Notes: generated by a model from the letters alone, not told the origin. A stretch of DNA of 64,000 nucleotides from an uncultured Lachnospiraceae bacterium (GCA_947382625.1 CANDAG010000006.1:62001-126000), one strand, 5' to 3'. Counted from the stretch's first letter, positions 7,134 to 16,672 are shown. A program made the numbers and translations.

Positions 7134-8402
7134 ATGAAAAAAGAGTTTTTTGAGGGAAACAGGAGAGAATTATACCGGCAAATGAAAAAGAACTCATTGC
7201 TGGTCATGTTTTCCGGCACAGAGGTCCGCAAGACCAACGATGAGTATTATCCTTTTTATACCAACCGCAATTTTCTTTACCTTACAGGGCTGGACAGCAA
7301 GGAATTCGTGCTGCTGGCAAGGAAGGATGACGGGGGAGCGGTGGAGGAGAAGATCTACATACTGCCGCCGGATCTTTTGAAGGAGCGCTGGACGGGAGAA
7401 CGGCTGAAGCCGGAGCAGGTGCAGCAGCTTTCGGGTATTTCACAGGTGGCCTTTGTCAGCGAGTTTGAGATGGATTTCCATAAGCTTGCAGGTACCGGAA
7501 ATTATAAGCATCTGTACCTGGATCTTTACCGGGCGGAGCCCTGGGACAGGGACGAGCCTGCACACCGGATGCTGAAGAGAGTTTCTTCCGATCATCCTTT
7601 TCTTCGGATCGAAAATGCCAACGCCATTGTCCGAAGACTGCGTACCATCAAGCAGCCCTGCGAGATCGCGGCCATGAAGGAGGCAGAGAAGATCACCTGC
7701 GAGGGGATCACCTCCATGATGAAGGCTTCAAGGCCGGGAATGTATGAATATCAGTACAAGGCGATCTTTGATTACATATTGGGACAGTACGGCCCTCAGG
7801 GACCGGCCTTCCCATCCATTATTTCCGCCGGAAAAAATAATTTCTGTATCCATTATTATGCTTACAGAGGACAGGCCTTAGACGGTGATATGGTACTCAA
7901 CGATGTGGGGGCGTGGCATGACTATCTGATGAACGATGTGTCCCGGGGATGGCCCTGCAATGGAAAATATAACGAAAGACAAAGACTTCTGTATGAATGC
8001 GCGCTTGATACCTCCAACCACATGTTCAGCATCATTAAGCCCGGCATGGCCATGAAGGATGTGGACGGAGAAGCAAGGCGTTATAATGCGGGCCTGTTAA
8101 AGGAAGCCGGCGTGCTGAAGGATGTGAGCGAGATCGGAACCTATATGTGGCATGGCGGCGCCCATCACGTAGGGTTTGATGTGCATGATGTGGTGGAAAC
8201 GCCGGAGGTCATCGCACCCGGCATGGTATTCTGCGTGGATATCGGAATCTATCATGAGGAGTGGGGCATCGGCTTTCGGGTAGAGGATAACTGTCTGGTG
8301 ACAGAGGAAGGCTGTGAGAATCTTTCCGCCATCACCCCGAGAACCATAGAAGAGATCGAGGATACCATGCAGAAGGGCTTTGTACCGGGGATAGGAGGAT
8401 GA
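7134..8402 (+). CDS. M24 family aminopeptidase P-like protein
   Basis: The 422-residue protein has an AMP_N domain (about 1-130: YYPFYTNRNFLYLTGLDSKEFVLL) and an M24 pita-bread domain. Metal ligands are recognisable in VLNDVGAWHDYLMNDVSR (two Asp), HGGAHHVGFDVHD (His) and IGFRVEDN (Glu). The fourth motif is unusual: where the family has 'EPG', this protein has FCVDIGIYHEEW, replacing one metal-binding glutamate by aspartate near residue 369. Activity may differ from a true Xaa-Pro aminopeptidase. It overlaps the EutH-like permease gene by 4 nt (ATGA), which implies coupled translation and perhaps peptide or amine handling. Confidence 0.88.
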   Translation: MKKEFFEGNRRELYRQMKKNSLLVMFSGTEVRKTNDEYYPFYTNRNFLYLTGLDSKEFVLLARKDDGGAVEEKIYILPPDLLKERWTGERLKPEQVQQLSGISQVAFVSEFEMDFHKLAGTGNYKHLYLDLYRAEPWDRDEPAHRMLKRVSSDHPFLRIENANAIVRRLRTIKQPCEIAAMKEAEKITCEGITSMMKASRPGMYEYQYKAIFDYILGQYGPQGPAFPSIISAGKNNFCIHYYAYRGQALDGDMVLNDVGAWHDYLMNDVSRGWPCNGKYNERQRLLYECALDTSNHMFSIIKPGMAMKDVDGEARRYNAGLLKEAGVLKDVSEIGTYMWHGGAHHVGFDVHDVVETPEVIAPGMVFCVDIGIYHEEWGIGFRVEDNCLVTEEGCENLSAITPRTIEEIEDTMQKGFVPGIGG

Positions 8403-9466
8403 ACCGGATATTAATGCTGATCATGGCGGCAGGAGCGTTAGCCGGCGGGATTGACAGGATCAGGGGAAATAAGCATGGATACGGGCAGAAATTTGAAGAG
8501 GGCTTTCTGCTCCTGGGGCCTACGGCTATGTCCATGGCGGGGATGATCTGTCTGGCTCCTGTGCTGGCAGATGTCCTTGGGCTGGTGATCGTCCCCCTGT
8601 ACCGGGCCATAGGAGTGGATCCTGCCATGTTTGGAAGTCTGCTCGCCATTGATATGGGCGGCTACCAGCTGGCGAAGGAGCTTGCGGCTGATGCAGGGGT
8701 TGGAAGCTATGCCGGGATTGTTGCGGCGGCGATCTTTGGCTGTACCCTGGTTTTTACCATACCGGTAGGTATGGGAATGATCAGAAAAGAGGAGCGCCCT
8801 GTTTTTGCAAGGGGGATCATGCTGGGGCTGGTGACTATGCCTGTGGGACTCACTGTGGGAGGCCTGCTTGCAGGGCTTTCTTTTGGGATGTGCCTGCGGC
8901 AGAATCTTCCGGTATATGCCCTTGCGCTGTTGCTCCTCACAGGCCTTAGTTTGATCCCGGAAAGAATGATCAGGGGGTTTTGCATTCTGGCGGATGGGAT
9001 CAAGGTGGTGATCACAGCAGGGCTGATGCTTGCAGCGGTAGAGTCCATGTGCGGCCTTGAGCTGATCAGAGGAATGGCGCCTCTTGGGGAGGCCATGGAG
9101 GTGGTGTCCTCTATTGGCATCGTGATGTTGGGCAGCCTTCCTGCGGCAGAGTTTTTGCGCCGGGTGCTCTCAAAGCCCTTTGCCCGTCTGGGAGAGCGGC
9201 TGGGTATGAAAGGGGAGAGTATGACGGGAATGCTGATCGGTCTGGTAAGCGTACTCCCCGCCCTGTCCATGTATAAGGACATGGATGAGAAAGGAAAGGT
9301 GGTCAGCAGTGCCTTTCTGGTAAGCGGAGCCAGTCTGCTTGCCGCCCACATGGGGTTTGCCATGAGTACGGAGCCGGATATGGTGGGAGCGTTGCTTGGA
9401 GGAAAGCTGAGCGGAGCCCTTGCGGCGGCTTCGCTGGCAGTCTGGATGGAGAGAAGGCGCAGATGA
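8399..9466 (+). CDS. EutH-like (ethanolamine) permease
   Basis: The 355-residue protein has about 10 membrane helices and the EutH hallmarks GNKHGYGQKFEEGFLLLGPTA, APVLADVLG and DPAMFGSLLAIDMGGYQLA near the N-terminus. EutH imports ethanolamine in microcompartment clusters. No other eut gene is in the window; instead the gene is translationally coupled to the M24 peptidase before it. The substrate is therefore uncertain; an amine or product linked to the peptidase is possible. Confidence 0.82.
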   Translation: MNRILMLIMAAGALAGGIDRIRGNKHGYGQKFEEGFLLLGPTAMSMAGMICLAPVLADVLGLVIVPLYRAIGVDPAMFGSLLAIDMGGYQLAKELAADAGVGSYAGIVAAAIFGCTLVFTIPVGMGMIRKEERPVFARGIMLGLVTMPVGLTVGGLLAGLSFGMCLRQNLPVYALALLLLTGLSLIPERMIRGFCILADGIKVVITAGLMLAAVESMCGLELIRGMAPLGEAMEVVSSIGIVMLGSLPAAEFLRRVLSKPFARLGERLGMKGESMTGMLIGLVSVLPALSMYKDMDEKGKVVSSAFLVSGASLLAAHMGFAMSTEPDMVGALLGGKLSGALAAASLAVWMERRRR

Positions 9467-9538
9467 GAGGCCGCCCTTCCGGAGCAGATAAGAAGTGGAA
9501 CCATGTTGAAATATCATATAAAAAGAAAGGAAGAAAAA

Positions 9539-10165
9539 ATGAGATTTTTATTTCAGGGAGATTCGATCACGGATGCGGGAAGAGGGGATTATGAAAGCCC
9601 GCGGGCCACAGGAAACGGCTATCCCCGCCTGTTAGAGGCAGATCTGACCTTTTGCCTTAAGGAGAGCGAGGTACTCAACTGTGGCATCAGCGGCAACCGG
9701 GTGGTGGATCTGCTGGCCAGATGGAAAAAAGACTGTCTGAATCTGAAGCCTGATGTACTCACCATCTTGATCGGAGTGAACGATGTGTGGCATGAATTAG
9801 GCGACAGAAACGGAGTGAGAGCAGACCTTTTCGAGGAGGTTTACCGCCTGCTGCTTAAAGAAACCCTTGCTGCCCTGCCGGATTGTAAGGTCATTTTGAT
9901 GGGCGCTTATGTCATCCACGGACCGGCAACGGACGAAGCATGGGAGGTATTCAGCAGTGAGGTAAAGGCCCGCAGGGACATTACGGCTAAGCTGGCGGAG
10001 GAATTCGGACTGGGATTTGTGGATCTGCAGCAGGCCTTTGAGGAGGCGCTGAAGGGCGTACCGGAGAGCCATCTCAGCGAGGATGGCGTTCATCCTACGG
10101 CAGCAGGCCATAAGCTGATCGCAGAGACCTGGAAGAAAAAAGCAGGGGAAATGGGGGTATTATGA
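9539..10165 (+). CDS. SGNH/GDSL-type esterase
   Basis: This 208-residue cytosolic protein has all SGNH blocks: FQGDSITDAG (serine at about residue 8), NCGISGN (glycine), LIGVNDVW (asparagine) and DGVHPTAAGH (Asp-His). No signal peptide is visible, so it acts inside the cell, probably removing acyl groups from imported sugars. I start at ATG 9539 after AAAGGAAG; the ATG at 9503 would add a basic 12-residue lead. The following esterase gene overlaps it by 4 nt. Confidence 0.9.
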   Translation: MRFLFQGDSITDAGRGDYESPRATGNGYPRLLEADLTFCLKESEVLNCGISGNRVVDLLARWKKDCLNLKPDVLTILIGVNDVWHELGDRNGVRADLFEEVYRLLLKETLAALPDCKVILMGAYVIHGPATDEAWEVFSSEVKARRDITAKLAEEFGLGFVDLQQAFEEALKGVPESHLSEDGVHPTAAGHKLIAETWKKKAGEMGVL

Positions 10166-11001
10166 AATTTGAAAAGCATCAGGTAGCAGGGGAGGGTTCC
10201 CAGGAGTATGCGGCTCTGTATACTTATTTACTGGATGACTCTCCGGAGCTTGCAATACAGGAACGTCCCATGGTCATTGTCTGCCCGGGAGGCGGCTATG
10301 AATGGACTTCCGACAGGGAGGCGGAGATCGTGGCCATGCAGTTTCTTTCCTTTGGCTACCATGCGGCCGTGCTGCGTTATTCGGTGGCACCGTCGGTCTA
10401 TCCTGCGGCTGTTTTAGAGCTGGGCCGGGCAATCTGCCTGATCCGGGAGCATGCCGGGGAGTGGAAGGTAAACAGGGATCAGATCGTGGTCAGCGGTTTT
10501 TCCGCAGGCGGCCATATGGTGGCAAGCTATTGTGTGGCCTGGAATCAGAAGTGGATGGCAGAAAAGCTTTCTGTCTCCAATAAGCAGCTAAAGCCCAATG
10601 GACTGATCCTGGGCTACCCGGTGATCACATCGGGAGAGTATGCCCATCACGGCTCCATCGAAAATCTGCTGGGGAAGGAGTATGAGGACAGAAAGGAAGA
10701 GATGTCCCTGGAAAACCTTGTAAATGAGGATATGCCCAGAACCTTTATATGGCATACCTTTGAGGATGATCTGGTTCCGGTACAGAATTCCCTTCTCATG
10801 GTAAACGCCCTGACCGCTCATCATATTCCTACAGAATTCCATATGTTTGAAAAGGGAGGACACGGGCTTTCTCTAGCAAACAAAACCTCCCAGTCATCAA
10901 GCGGCTTCGGGATCCAGCCGGGATGTGAGAAATGGACAGAGCTGGTGCATTTGTGGATGGAGAGATTATGTATCACAGAAAATCAAGATTACAAAGCTTA
11001 G
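10162..11001 (+). CDS. Alpha/beta hydrolase, acetyl-esterase-like
   Basis: The 279-residue protein is an alpha/beta hydrolase of the esterase/lipase (BD-FAE, xylan acetylesterase-like) group. It has the oxyanion segment VIVCPGGGYEWTS, the nucleophile elbow GFSAGG (serine about 114), an acid residue in TFEDDLVPV and the histidine in EKGGHGLSLA. The start overlaps the SGNH gene by ATGA. The two enzymes together suggest intracellular de-acetylation of plant or host glycans. The 3' end overlaps the next gene by 34 nt. Confidence 0.88.
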   Translation: MKFEKHQVAGEGSQEYAALYTYLLDDSPELAIQERPMVIVCPGGGYEWTSDREAEIVAMQFLSFGYHAAVLRYSVAPSVYPAAVLELGRAICLIREHAGEWKVNRDQIVVSGFSAGGHMVASYCVAWNQKWMAEKLSVSNKQLKPNGLILGYPVITSGEYAHHGSIENLLGKEYEDRKEEMSLENLVNEDMPRTFIWHTFEDDLVPVQNSLLMVNALTAHHIPTEFHMFEKGGHGLSLANKTSQSSSGFGIQPGCEKWTELVHLWMERLCITENQDYKA

Positions 11002-12467
11002 CTATATTGATGTTGGACTGCATCTGCATTACCATCAGTCTGATGATCGCCAACTACATAAGGAACGGCAGTTTTTTCCGCAGCGATAATGACCGTATGG
11101 ATTTTGGCCTTTTGCTGGTAGCCAGCCTTACGGTATTCCTTGCCATGAACCTGCTTCGGAATACCAACCGGAATATGTTTCTGCGGGGGCCTCTGCACGA
11201 GGTGGTGCATATCATACAGAGCAATCTGTTCATGTTTGCCGGTGCGGCGGTGATCCTGTATTTTCTGAATGTGCTGGACGCCTATTCCCGTCTGGCGTTC
11301 TTCTATTTCCTTCTGCTTGACTGTTGTATGATGTTTGGCGTCCATCAGCTCTGGAAAAAGATGTTGCCTGTACTCTATCGGAGATTGGGAGAGGTAAGAA
11401 GGCTTCTGGTGGTGGCAGATGAAATTTATGCCTCTGATCTGGTGCAGGATCTGAAAAATATGAAGGATTTCAGCTATGAGGTGACGGGGATCGTTCTTGC
11501 AGGAGAGGATATTGCGCAGAAAAATAAAAATGCTGACTTAAAGACAGAGATTAGAAAAACAGAGGGAGAAAAGCTACCGAATCCCAATGGAAGCAGATTG
11601 GAAAGCTTTGAAGGAATCCCGGTGGTCTCCGGTTGGGAAGGGCTGGTGGATTACTGTAAGGGAGCTTCCCTGGACGAGGTGATCATTGCAGTGGGCGGCG
11701 ATAAGAAAAAGAAGATTCTGGCAGATATGGAGCTTTTGGCGGAGATGGGGATCACTATCCACTATCAGATCCCCGTTCCCGAGCTTTATGGAGCAAGACA
11801 GAAGGTTCTCTCCCAGTTCGGACGGTTCTATACCGTGACCTATGCCAACCGTGTGGCACCGGTGGGACAGCTGCTGTTAAAGCGGATCCTTGATATATGC
11901 GGGGCTTTGGCCGGATGTGTGGTTTTGGCGGTCCTTACAGTGATCCTGGGACCTCTGATCAAATTAGAGTCGCCGGGGCCTGTGTTCTTTTCACAGAAAA
12001 GGGTAGGGCGCAATGGACGTATTTTCAAAATGTATAAGTTCCGCTCTATGTATGCAGACGCTGAGGAACGCAAGAAAGAGCTGATGAAGCAGAATGAAAT
12101 GAACGGTCTGATGTTTAAAATAGAAAATGATCCCCGGATCACGAAGATCGGACGGTTTCTGCGAAAGACCAGCCTGGATGAATTTCCTCAGTTTATCAAC
12201 ATCTTAAAGAGCGACATGTCCCTGGTAGGCACAAGGCCGCCCACACTGGATGAGTTCGCCCAGTACAGCCCTTACCATAAGAAACGCTTAAGCTTCCGTC
12301 CGGGGCTCACCGGCATGTGGCAGGTAGGCGGCAGAAGTGAGATCACAGATTTCGAGGAGATCGTCCGGCTGGATGTGGAATATATCGATAACTGGTCTTT
12401 TATGCTGGACGTAAAGATTTTGCTCAAGACGGTGCTGGAGGTGTTGAAGGGAAGCGGGGCAAAGTAA
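10968..12467 (+). CDS. Polyprenyl-phosphate sugar phosphotransferase (WbaP/WcaJ-like)
   Basis: The 499-residue enzyme attaches the first sugar phosphate to undecaprenyl phosphate for exopolysaccharide or capsule synthesis. It has four N-terminal membrane helices (about 8-135), a nucleotide-binding CoA_binding-like middle, a re-entrant membrane helix (ILDICGALAGCVVLAVLTVI) and the catalytic bac_transf domain. That domain shows SPGPVFFSQKRVGRNGRIFKMYKFRSM, DEFPQFINILKSDMSLVGTRPP and LSFRPGLTGMWQV. I start at ATG 10968 (GGAGAG upstream) rather than 10932. No polymerase or flippase genes are nearby, so the polymer cannot be named. Confidence 0.9.
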   Translation: MYHRKSRLQSLAILMLDCICITISLMIANYIRNGSFFRSDNDRMDFGLLLVASLTVFLAMNLLRNTNRNMFLRGPLHEVVHIIQSNLFMFAGAAVILYFLNVLDAYSRLAFFYFLLLDCCMMFGVHQLWKKMLPVLYRRLGEVRRLLVVADEIYASDLVQDLKNMKDFSYEVTGIVLAGEDIAQKNKNADLKTEIRKTEGEKLPNPNGSRLESFEGIPVVSGWEGLVDYCKGASLDEVIIAVGGDKKKKILADMELLAEMGITIHYQIPVPELYGARQKVLSQFGRFYTVTYANRVAPVGQLLLKRILDICGALAGCVVLAVLTVILGPLIKLESPGPVFFSQKRVGRNGRIFKMYKFRSMYADAEERKKELMKQNEMNGLMFKIENDPRITKIGRFLRKTSLDEFPQFINILKSDMSLVGTRPPTLDEFAQYSPYHKKRLSFRPGLTGMWQVGGRSEITDFEEIVRLDVEYIDNWSFMLDVKILLKTVLEVLKGSGAK

Positions 12468-12508
12468 GATATAGTGAATGGCAAATTATCCTGTCGTTTA
12501 CGATATCT
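12467..12508. repeat. AT-rich hairpin element, second copy
   Basis: Arms at 12467-12483 and 12492-12508 pair imperfectly. The 5' arm contains TATAGTGAATGGCAAAT, almost the same as the arm at 6991-7012. A remnant of the GC-rich element (GGAAGCGCGGCAGTGGTTTGA) follows at 12509-12529. It starts at the stop codon of the sugar phosphotransferase gene. Confidence 0.55.
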
Positions 12509-12573
12509 GGAAGCGCGGCAGTGGTTTGAAGGGCATCTGGTTTGTAGCGATGTATTAAAAAAAGAGGTGACAA

Positions 12574-14154
12574 ATGCGCAGGAAATTTAACACAGATGGA
12601 TATTGCGATCCGGAATTTAACTATATGGTTGATTTGTCCGGACGGCTGAAAGAGATTAAAGCGATGGTGGATGAAGAAAAATATTTCGTCATCAATAGAG
12701 CCAGACAGTATGGAAAGACCACAACGTTGAATGCTCTGGCAGCTTACCTTGGAGAAGAATATGATGTAATCAATCTGGATTTTCAGGGGATCAGTTATGC
12801 AGATTTTAAGACAGAACAAAGCTTTGTCGCAGCATTTTCGAGACAGGTATTAATGTGCGCGGAAAATGTGCCGGAAAATGTAAGGGCAGAGTTGGAGGCA
12901 TACGCGTCAGGTACAATGAAAGAAGCAACTCTGTCAGTATTATTTTTTTCATTGCAAAGGCTATGTATGCAGGCGAAAAAAAAGACAGTTCTGATCATTG
13001 ATGAGGTTGATTCGGCTGCCAATAATCAGGTGTTTATAGATTTCCTTGCACAGCTGCGTTTTTATTATATGCAAAGAAGAAAAAAACGGACTTTTCAATC
13101 AGTGATACTTGCCGGTGTCTGTGATGTCCGTAATATCAGAAGAAAAATACGGTCTGATGAAGAACATGGACAGAATAGCCCGTGGAATATTGCAGCAGAT
13201 TTCGACATCAATATGAGCTTTACCAAAGAAGATATTGACGGTATGCTAAAAGAATATGAAGCAGATTATCAGACAGGGATGAATACAGATGAGATAGCAA
13301 CACTGATTTTTGATTATACTGCCGGCTATCCTTTTTTAGTTTCGCGATTATGCAAGGTAATGGATGAAAAAATAGAAGACGGAGTGACGTTTACAGATAA
13401 GAAAAGTGTATGGACCAGAAGAGGATTTTTAGAAGCTGAAAAGATAGTCGTAAAAGAGAATAATACGTTATACCAATCCCTGACAGAAAAACTGAGTCGT
13501 TATTCTCAGCTGCGGACGGTGCTTTATGAGTTACTTTTCACGGGCAAACCGATTCCGTATGTAGCCACAAATGATTATATCCAGATTGCAGAAATGTTCG
13601 GGATGATCAGGAATGAAAAGGATTCGGCAGTTATTTCTAACCGGATATTTGAGACGGTGCTTTATAATTTTTTTATTTCCGAAGAATTTGCTACAAACGG
13701 GATGTATAAAGTAGCTGTACAGGAAAAGAACCAGTTTATTGTCGGAGGGTATTTGGATGTAAAAAAGATACTGGAAAAATTCGTAGAGACCTTTGACTAT
13801 CTGTATGGTGGGCAGAATGATGCTTTTCTGGAGGAAGTAGGCAGACGTTATTTCCTTTTGTTTCTCAAACCGATCATAAATGGAATCGGAAATTATAGCA
13901 TAGAACCTGAAACCCGAAACAATGAACGCATGGATCTGGTTATTTATTACAGAGGGGAGCAATATATTTGCGAACTAAAAATTTGGAGAGGAAACGCGTA
14001 TCATGAACGCGGCGAGGCACAGCTTTCGGCATACCTTGATTATTTTCATCTGAAAAAAGGGTATATGCTAAGCTTTAATTTTAATAAGAAAAAAGAAATT
14101 GGTGTTAAGGAACTCATGATTGGAGATAAAGTGCTGATAGAGGCAGTGGTATAG
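12574..14154 (+). CDS. AAA family ATPase with C-terminal PD-(D/E)XK-like domain
   Basis: The 526-residue protein has an N-terminal P-loop (RARQYGKTTTLNAL, about 43-56), a Walker B (TVLIIDEVD, about 136-144) and a C-terminal nuclease-like core: MDLVIYY, then EQYICELKIWRG (D-x-ExK pattern, about 452-470). Proteins of this AAA-like group are common, often multi-copy, in Clostridia and have no settled function; a link to mobile or defence DNA is possible. The gene is visibly more AT-rich than its neighbours and interrupts a polysaccharide/mannosidase run, which suggests insertion by transfer. The ribosome binding site is AAAGAGGTGA. Confidence 0.8.
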   Translation: MRRKFNTDGYCDPEFNYMVDLSGRLKEIKAMVDEEKYFVINRARQYGKTTTLNALAAYLGEEYDVINLDFQGISYADFKTEQSFVAAFSRQVLMCAENVPENVRAELEAYASGTMKEATLSVLFFSLQRLCMQAKKKTVLIIDEVDSAANNQVFIDFLAQLRFYYMQRRKKRTFQSVILAGVCDVRNIRRKIRSDEEHGQNSPWNIAADFDINMSFTKEDIDGMLKEYEADYQTGMNTDEIATLIFDYTAGYPFLVSRLCKVMDEKIEDGVTFTDKKSVWTRRGFLEAEKIVVKENNTLYQSLTEKLSRYSQLRTVLYELLFTGKPIPYVATNDYIQIAEMFGMIRNEKDSAVISNRIFETVLYNFFISEEFATNGMYKVAVQEKNQFIVGGYLDVKKILEKFVETFDYLYGGQNDAFLEEVGRRYFLLFLKPIINGIGNYSIEPETRNNERMDLVIYYRGEQYICELKIWRGNAYHERGEAQLSAYLDYFHLKKGYMLSFNFNKKKEIGVKELMIGDKVLIEAVV

Positions 14155-14189
14155 CCATCCCAAAATAGTAAAGAAAGGAAACGGATTTT

Positions 14190-15473
14190 ATGAAGATACC
14201 AGAAATTCTTCAAAAACAGGCGGCAGCGCTGGAGGAGTACTACAATGTTCATTACAAGCCGTTGGCTCCTCTTGCAAAGCAGTGTTTTTTGAACACAATA
14301 GAAACTACGGTCAGGGAGCTGGCAGATGGCAGCTATTTCGTTATTACCGGGGATATTCCCGCCATGTGGCTTAGGGATTCTGCAGCCCAGGTGCGGCCTT
14401 ATGTGCGGTTTGCCGGGGAGGATGAAGAGCTGCAGGCGATTTTGGAGAGCGTGATCGAAAAGCAGGCGGAGCTGGTGTGCATCGATCCCTACGCCAATGC
14501 TTTTAACGAAAGTGCAAGCGGTGCAACCGCGGGATATGAGGATGAGACCAGACTAAACGATCATGTGTGGGAGCGCAAGTACGAGGTGGATTCTCTCTGC
14601 GCCCCTCTTTACCTGGGATATACCTATTGGAAGATGACAGGGATCAGCAGGATCTTTACGGAAACCTTCCATGATATGCTGGTGCATATTGCCGGGATCT
14701 TCAGATTAGAGCAGAACCACGAAAAGTCGGACTACTTTTTCCGGCGTTATCATTGTATGAAATCTGATACCTTGCCCTGTAAGGGAAAAGGCCGTCCTGT
14801 GAACCTTACGGGGATGACATGGTCAGGCTTCCGTCCTTCAGATGACAGCTGTAAATTTGGATATCTGATCCCCTCCAATATGATGGCAGTTACCGCTCTT
14901 AGATATGGAGAGCAGATCTGTCGGGAGTGCTACCGGGATGAGATTTTGGCAGAAGAGTGTCATGAGCTTGCAGAGGAGATCCTGGACGGCATTATGGCTT
15001 ATGGTATTGTAGATCATCCGAAATACGGAAAAATTTATGCCTATGAGACGGATGGCTTTGGAAATTATAACCTGATGGATGACGCCAATTCCCCCAGCCT
15101 TCTGGCAATGCCTTATCTGGACTTCTGCAGCAGGGAGGACGGGCTGTATCAAAATACAAGAAGGTTTGTCCTGTCCGGGGATAATCCCTATTTTTATGAA
15201 GGCAAAATGGCAAAGGGGGTAGGAAGCCCCCACACACCGCCGGGCTTTGTGTGGCATATCGGCATTGTGATGCAGGCTCTCACCTCCTCTGACCGCGTGG
15301 AGATCATGGATTGCCTTAAGATGCTGGCAGACACTCATGCGGGAACCAATTACATGCATGAGGGATTTGATCCGGATGCTCCCGAGAGGTTTACCAGATC
15401 CTGGTTTGCCTGGGCAAATACCCTGTTTGCGGAGCTTTTGGTGAATTTGATGGAAGAAGGATTTTTTGAGTAA
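14190..15473 (+). CDS. GH125 exo-alpha-1,6-mannosidase
   Basis: The 427-residue protein shows GH125 (former DUF1237) features: YFVITGDIPAMWLRDSAAQ (about 48-66), DPYANAFNESASG, HVWERKYEVDSLCAPL and SPHTPPGFVWHIGIVMQAL. GH125 enzymes are metal-independent inverting mannosidases that trim alpha-1,6-linked mannose from N-glycans or yeast mannan. No signal peptide is present, so it works on imported oligosaccharides. It likely cooperates with the GH38 and GH130 enzymes encoded at 58285-62355. The start has AAGAAAGGAAACGG upstream. Confidence 0.92.
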   Translation: MKIPEILQKQAAALEEYYNVHYKPLAPLAKQCFLNTIETTVRELADGSYFVITGDIPAMWLRDSAAQVRPYVRFAGEDEELQAILESVIEKQAELVCIDPYANAFNESASGATAGYEDETRLNDHVWERKYEVDSLCAPLYLGYTYWKMTGISRIFTETFHDMLVHIAGIFRLEQNHEKSDYFFRRYHCMKSDTLPCKGKGRPVNLTGMTWSGFRPSDDSCKFGYLIPSNMMAVTALRYGEQICRECYRDEILAEECHELAEEILDGIMAYGIVDHPKYGKIYAYETDGFGNYNLMDDANSPSLLAMPYLDFCSREDGLYQNTRRFVLSGDNPYFYEGKMAKGVGSPHTPPGFVWHIGIVMQALTSSDRVEIMDCLKMLADTHAGTNYMHEGFDPDAPERFTRSWFAWANTLFAELLVNLMEEGFFE

Positions 15474-15502
15474 GGGATGCAATTTGGAGCAAGGGGTATA
15501 AA

Positions 15503-16585
15503 ATGAAGTTGAAAAAAGCAGTAAAACGGATCATTTTTATTTTATTGGTACTGGTGATCATTTTTGGTGTCTATGCCTTCTATGTTTTCAGGACTTATTA
15601 TCGTCTGCCGGACAAATTGACTCTGGAGGTCAAAAGGAGCGGTGAGAACAATACTTTTCAGGAGGACTTTAGGGTAGAGTCAGGCGGCGCCTACTTTATT
15701 ATGACCTACAATATAGGCTTTGGCGCCTATCAGAAGGATTACAGCTTCTTTATGGACGGGGGCAAATCCTCCTGGGGAAAGGATAAGGAGAGCGTGATGG
15801 CGGCAGTCTGCGGAATGGGAGAGATCGTCAGTACCGTAAATCCTGATTTTGTTCTGCTGCAGGAGGTGGATCTGGATGGCACCCGCTCTTATCATGTGGA
15901 TGAGCTGGCGCTGATCAATCAGTTTATTAAGGGATATTATTATGACACGGCCCAGGATTATGATTCCCCTTTTTTGTTCTTTCCTCCCTGGGAGCCCCAT
16001 GGAGCTAATAAGAGCTGTCTGGTCACCTATTCACGGGCGGAGATCACTGACGCCATGCGAAGGAGTCTTCCGATATCGGAGTCCTTCAGTAAGCTGGTAG
16101 ATCTGGACAGATGCTATTCCATCTCCAGGATCCCTGCAGAAGACGGCAGGCAGCTGTGTATCTATAACGTGCATACCTCCGCTTACGGCGGCAGTGACGA
16201 AATCCGGCAGGCACAGCTTTCCATGCTCTACGGGGATATGGAGGCGGATTATAAAAAGGGAAATTATGTGATCTGCGGCGGAGATTTTAACCATAATCTG
16301 AAAACAGACGGCGGAGAGAATGCACCGGAGTGGGCGTATCCTTTTCCGCGGGAAACCCTGCCGGAGGGCTTCCATATGGCCATAGACGGGGTGGAGGGAA
16401 AGGATATTGCCCATAACAGCTGCCGGAGCGCCGAGACACCCTATGATGAGGAGACCACCTATACGGTTACTCTGGACGGATTTATTGTTTCCGACAATGT
16501 GCGTGTCAATTATTATCAGAATATGGACTGGGGATATGAATTTTCGGACCACGATCCGGTTTTGATGCAGTTTATCCTGGATTAG
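15503..16585 (+). CDS. Membrane-anchored endonuclease/exonuclease/phosphatase family protein
   Basis: The 360-residue protein has a basic start and one membrane helix (about 9-29), so the catalytic domain should lie outside. EEP motifs are YNIGFGA, VLLQEVD (metal-binding Glu), NVHTSAYGG, GGDFNHN (Asp/Asn) and FSDHDPVLM (Asp-His). The family includes DNases, sphingomyelinases and inositol phosphatases; the substrate cannot be read from the motifs. It follows GH125 by 29 nt and is probably co-transcribed. Confidence 0.85.
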   Translation: MKLKKAVKRIIFILLVLVIIFGVYAFYVFRTYYRLPDKLTLEVKRSGENNTFQEDFRVESGGAYFIMTYNIGFGAYQKDYSFFMDGGKSSWGKDKESVMAAVCGMGEIVSTVNPDFVLLQEVDLDGTRSYHVDELALINQFIKGYYYDTAQDYDSPFLFFPPWEPHGANKSCLVTYSRAEITDAMRRSLPISESFSKLVDLDRCYSISRIPAEDGRQLCIYNVHTSAYGGSDEIRQAQLSMLYGDMEADYKKGNYVICGGDFNHNLKTDGGENAPEWAYPFPRETLPEGFHMAIDGVEGKDIAHNSCRSAETPYDEETTYTVTLDGFIVSDNVRVNYYQNMDWGYEFSDHDPVLMQFILD

Positions 16586-16595
16586 GATAAGGGGG

Positions 16596-16625
16596 CGAAT
16601 AGTTCCGTTTTTTTAAGCCATACTA
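16596..16625 (+). promoter_or_regulatory. Sigma-G-like promoter of spoVAA-spoVAB
   Basis: CGAATA (16596-16601), a 17-nt spacer and CATACTA (16619-16625) match the sigma-G pattern seen also upstream of spoVAC and spoVAE. It lies 48 bp before the spoVAA start. Confidence 0.75.
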
Positions 16626-16672
16626 TTAGTCATACCAAGATAAGCCGCAGGCTTTCAGGTTGGGGAAAGGAC

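Noticed and set aside
8399-9466. Ethanolamine utilisation microcompartment locus
   Set aside because: Only the EutH-like permease is present; no eutABC or shell genes are seen.
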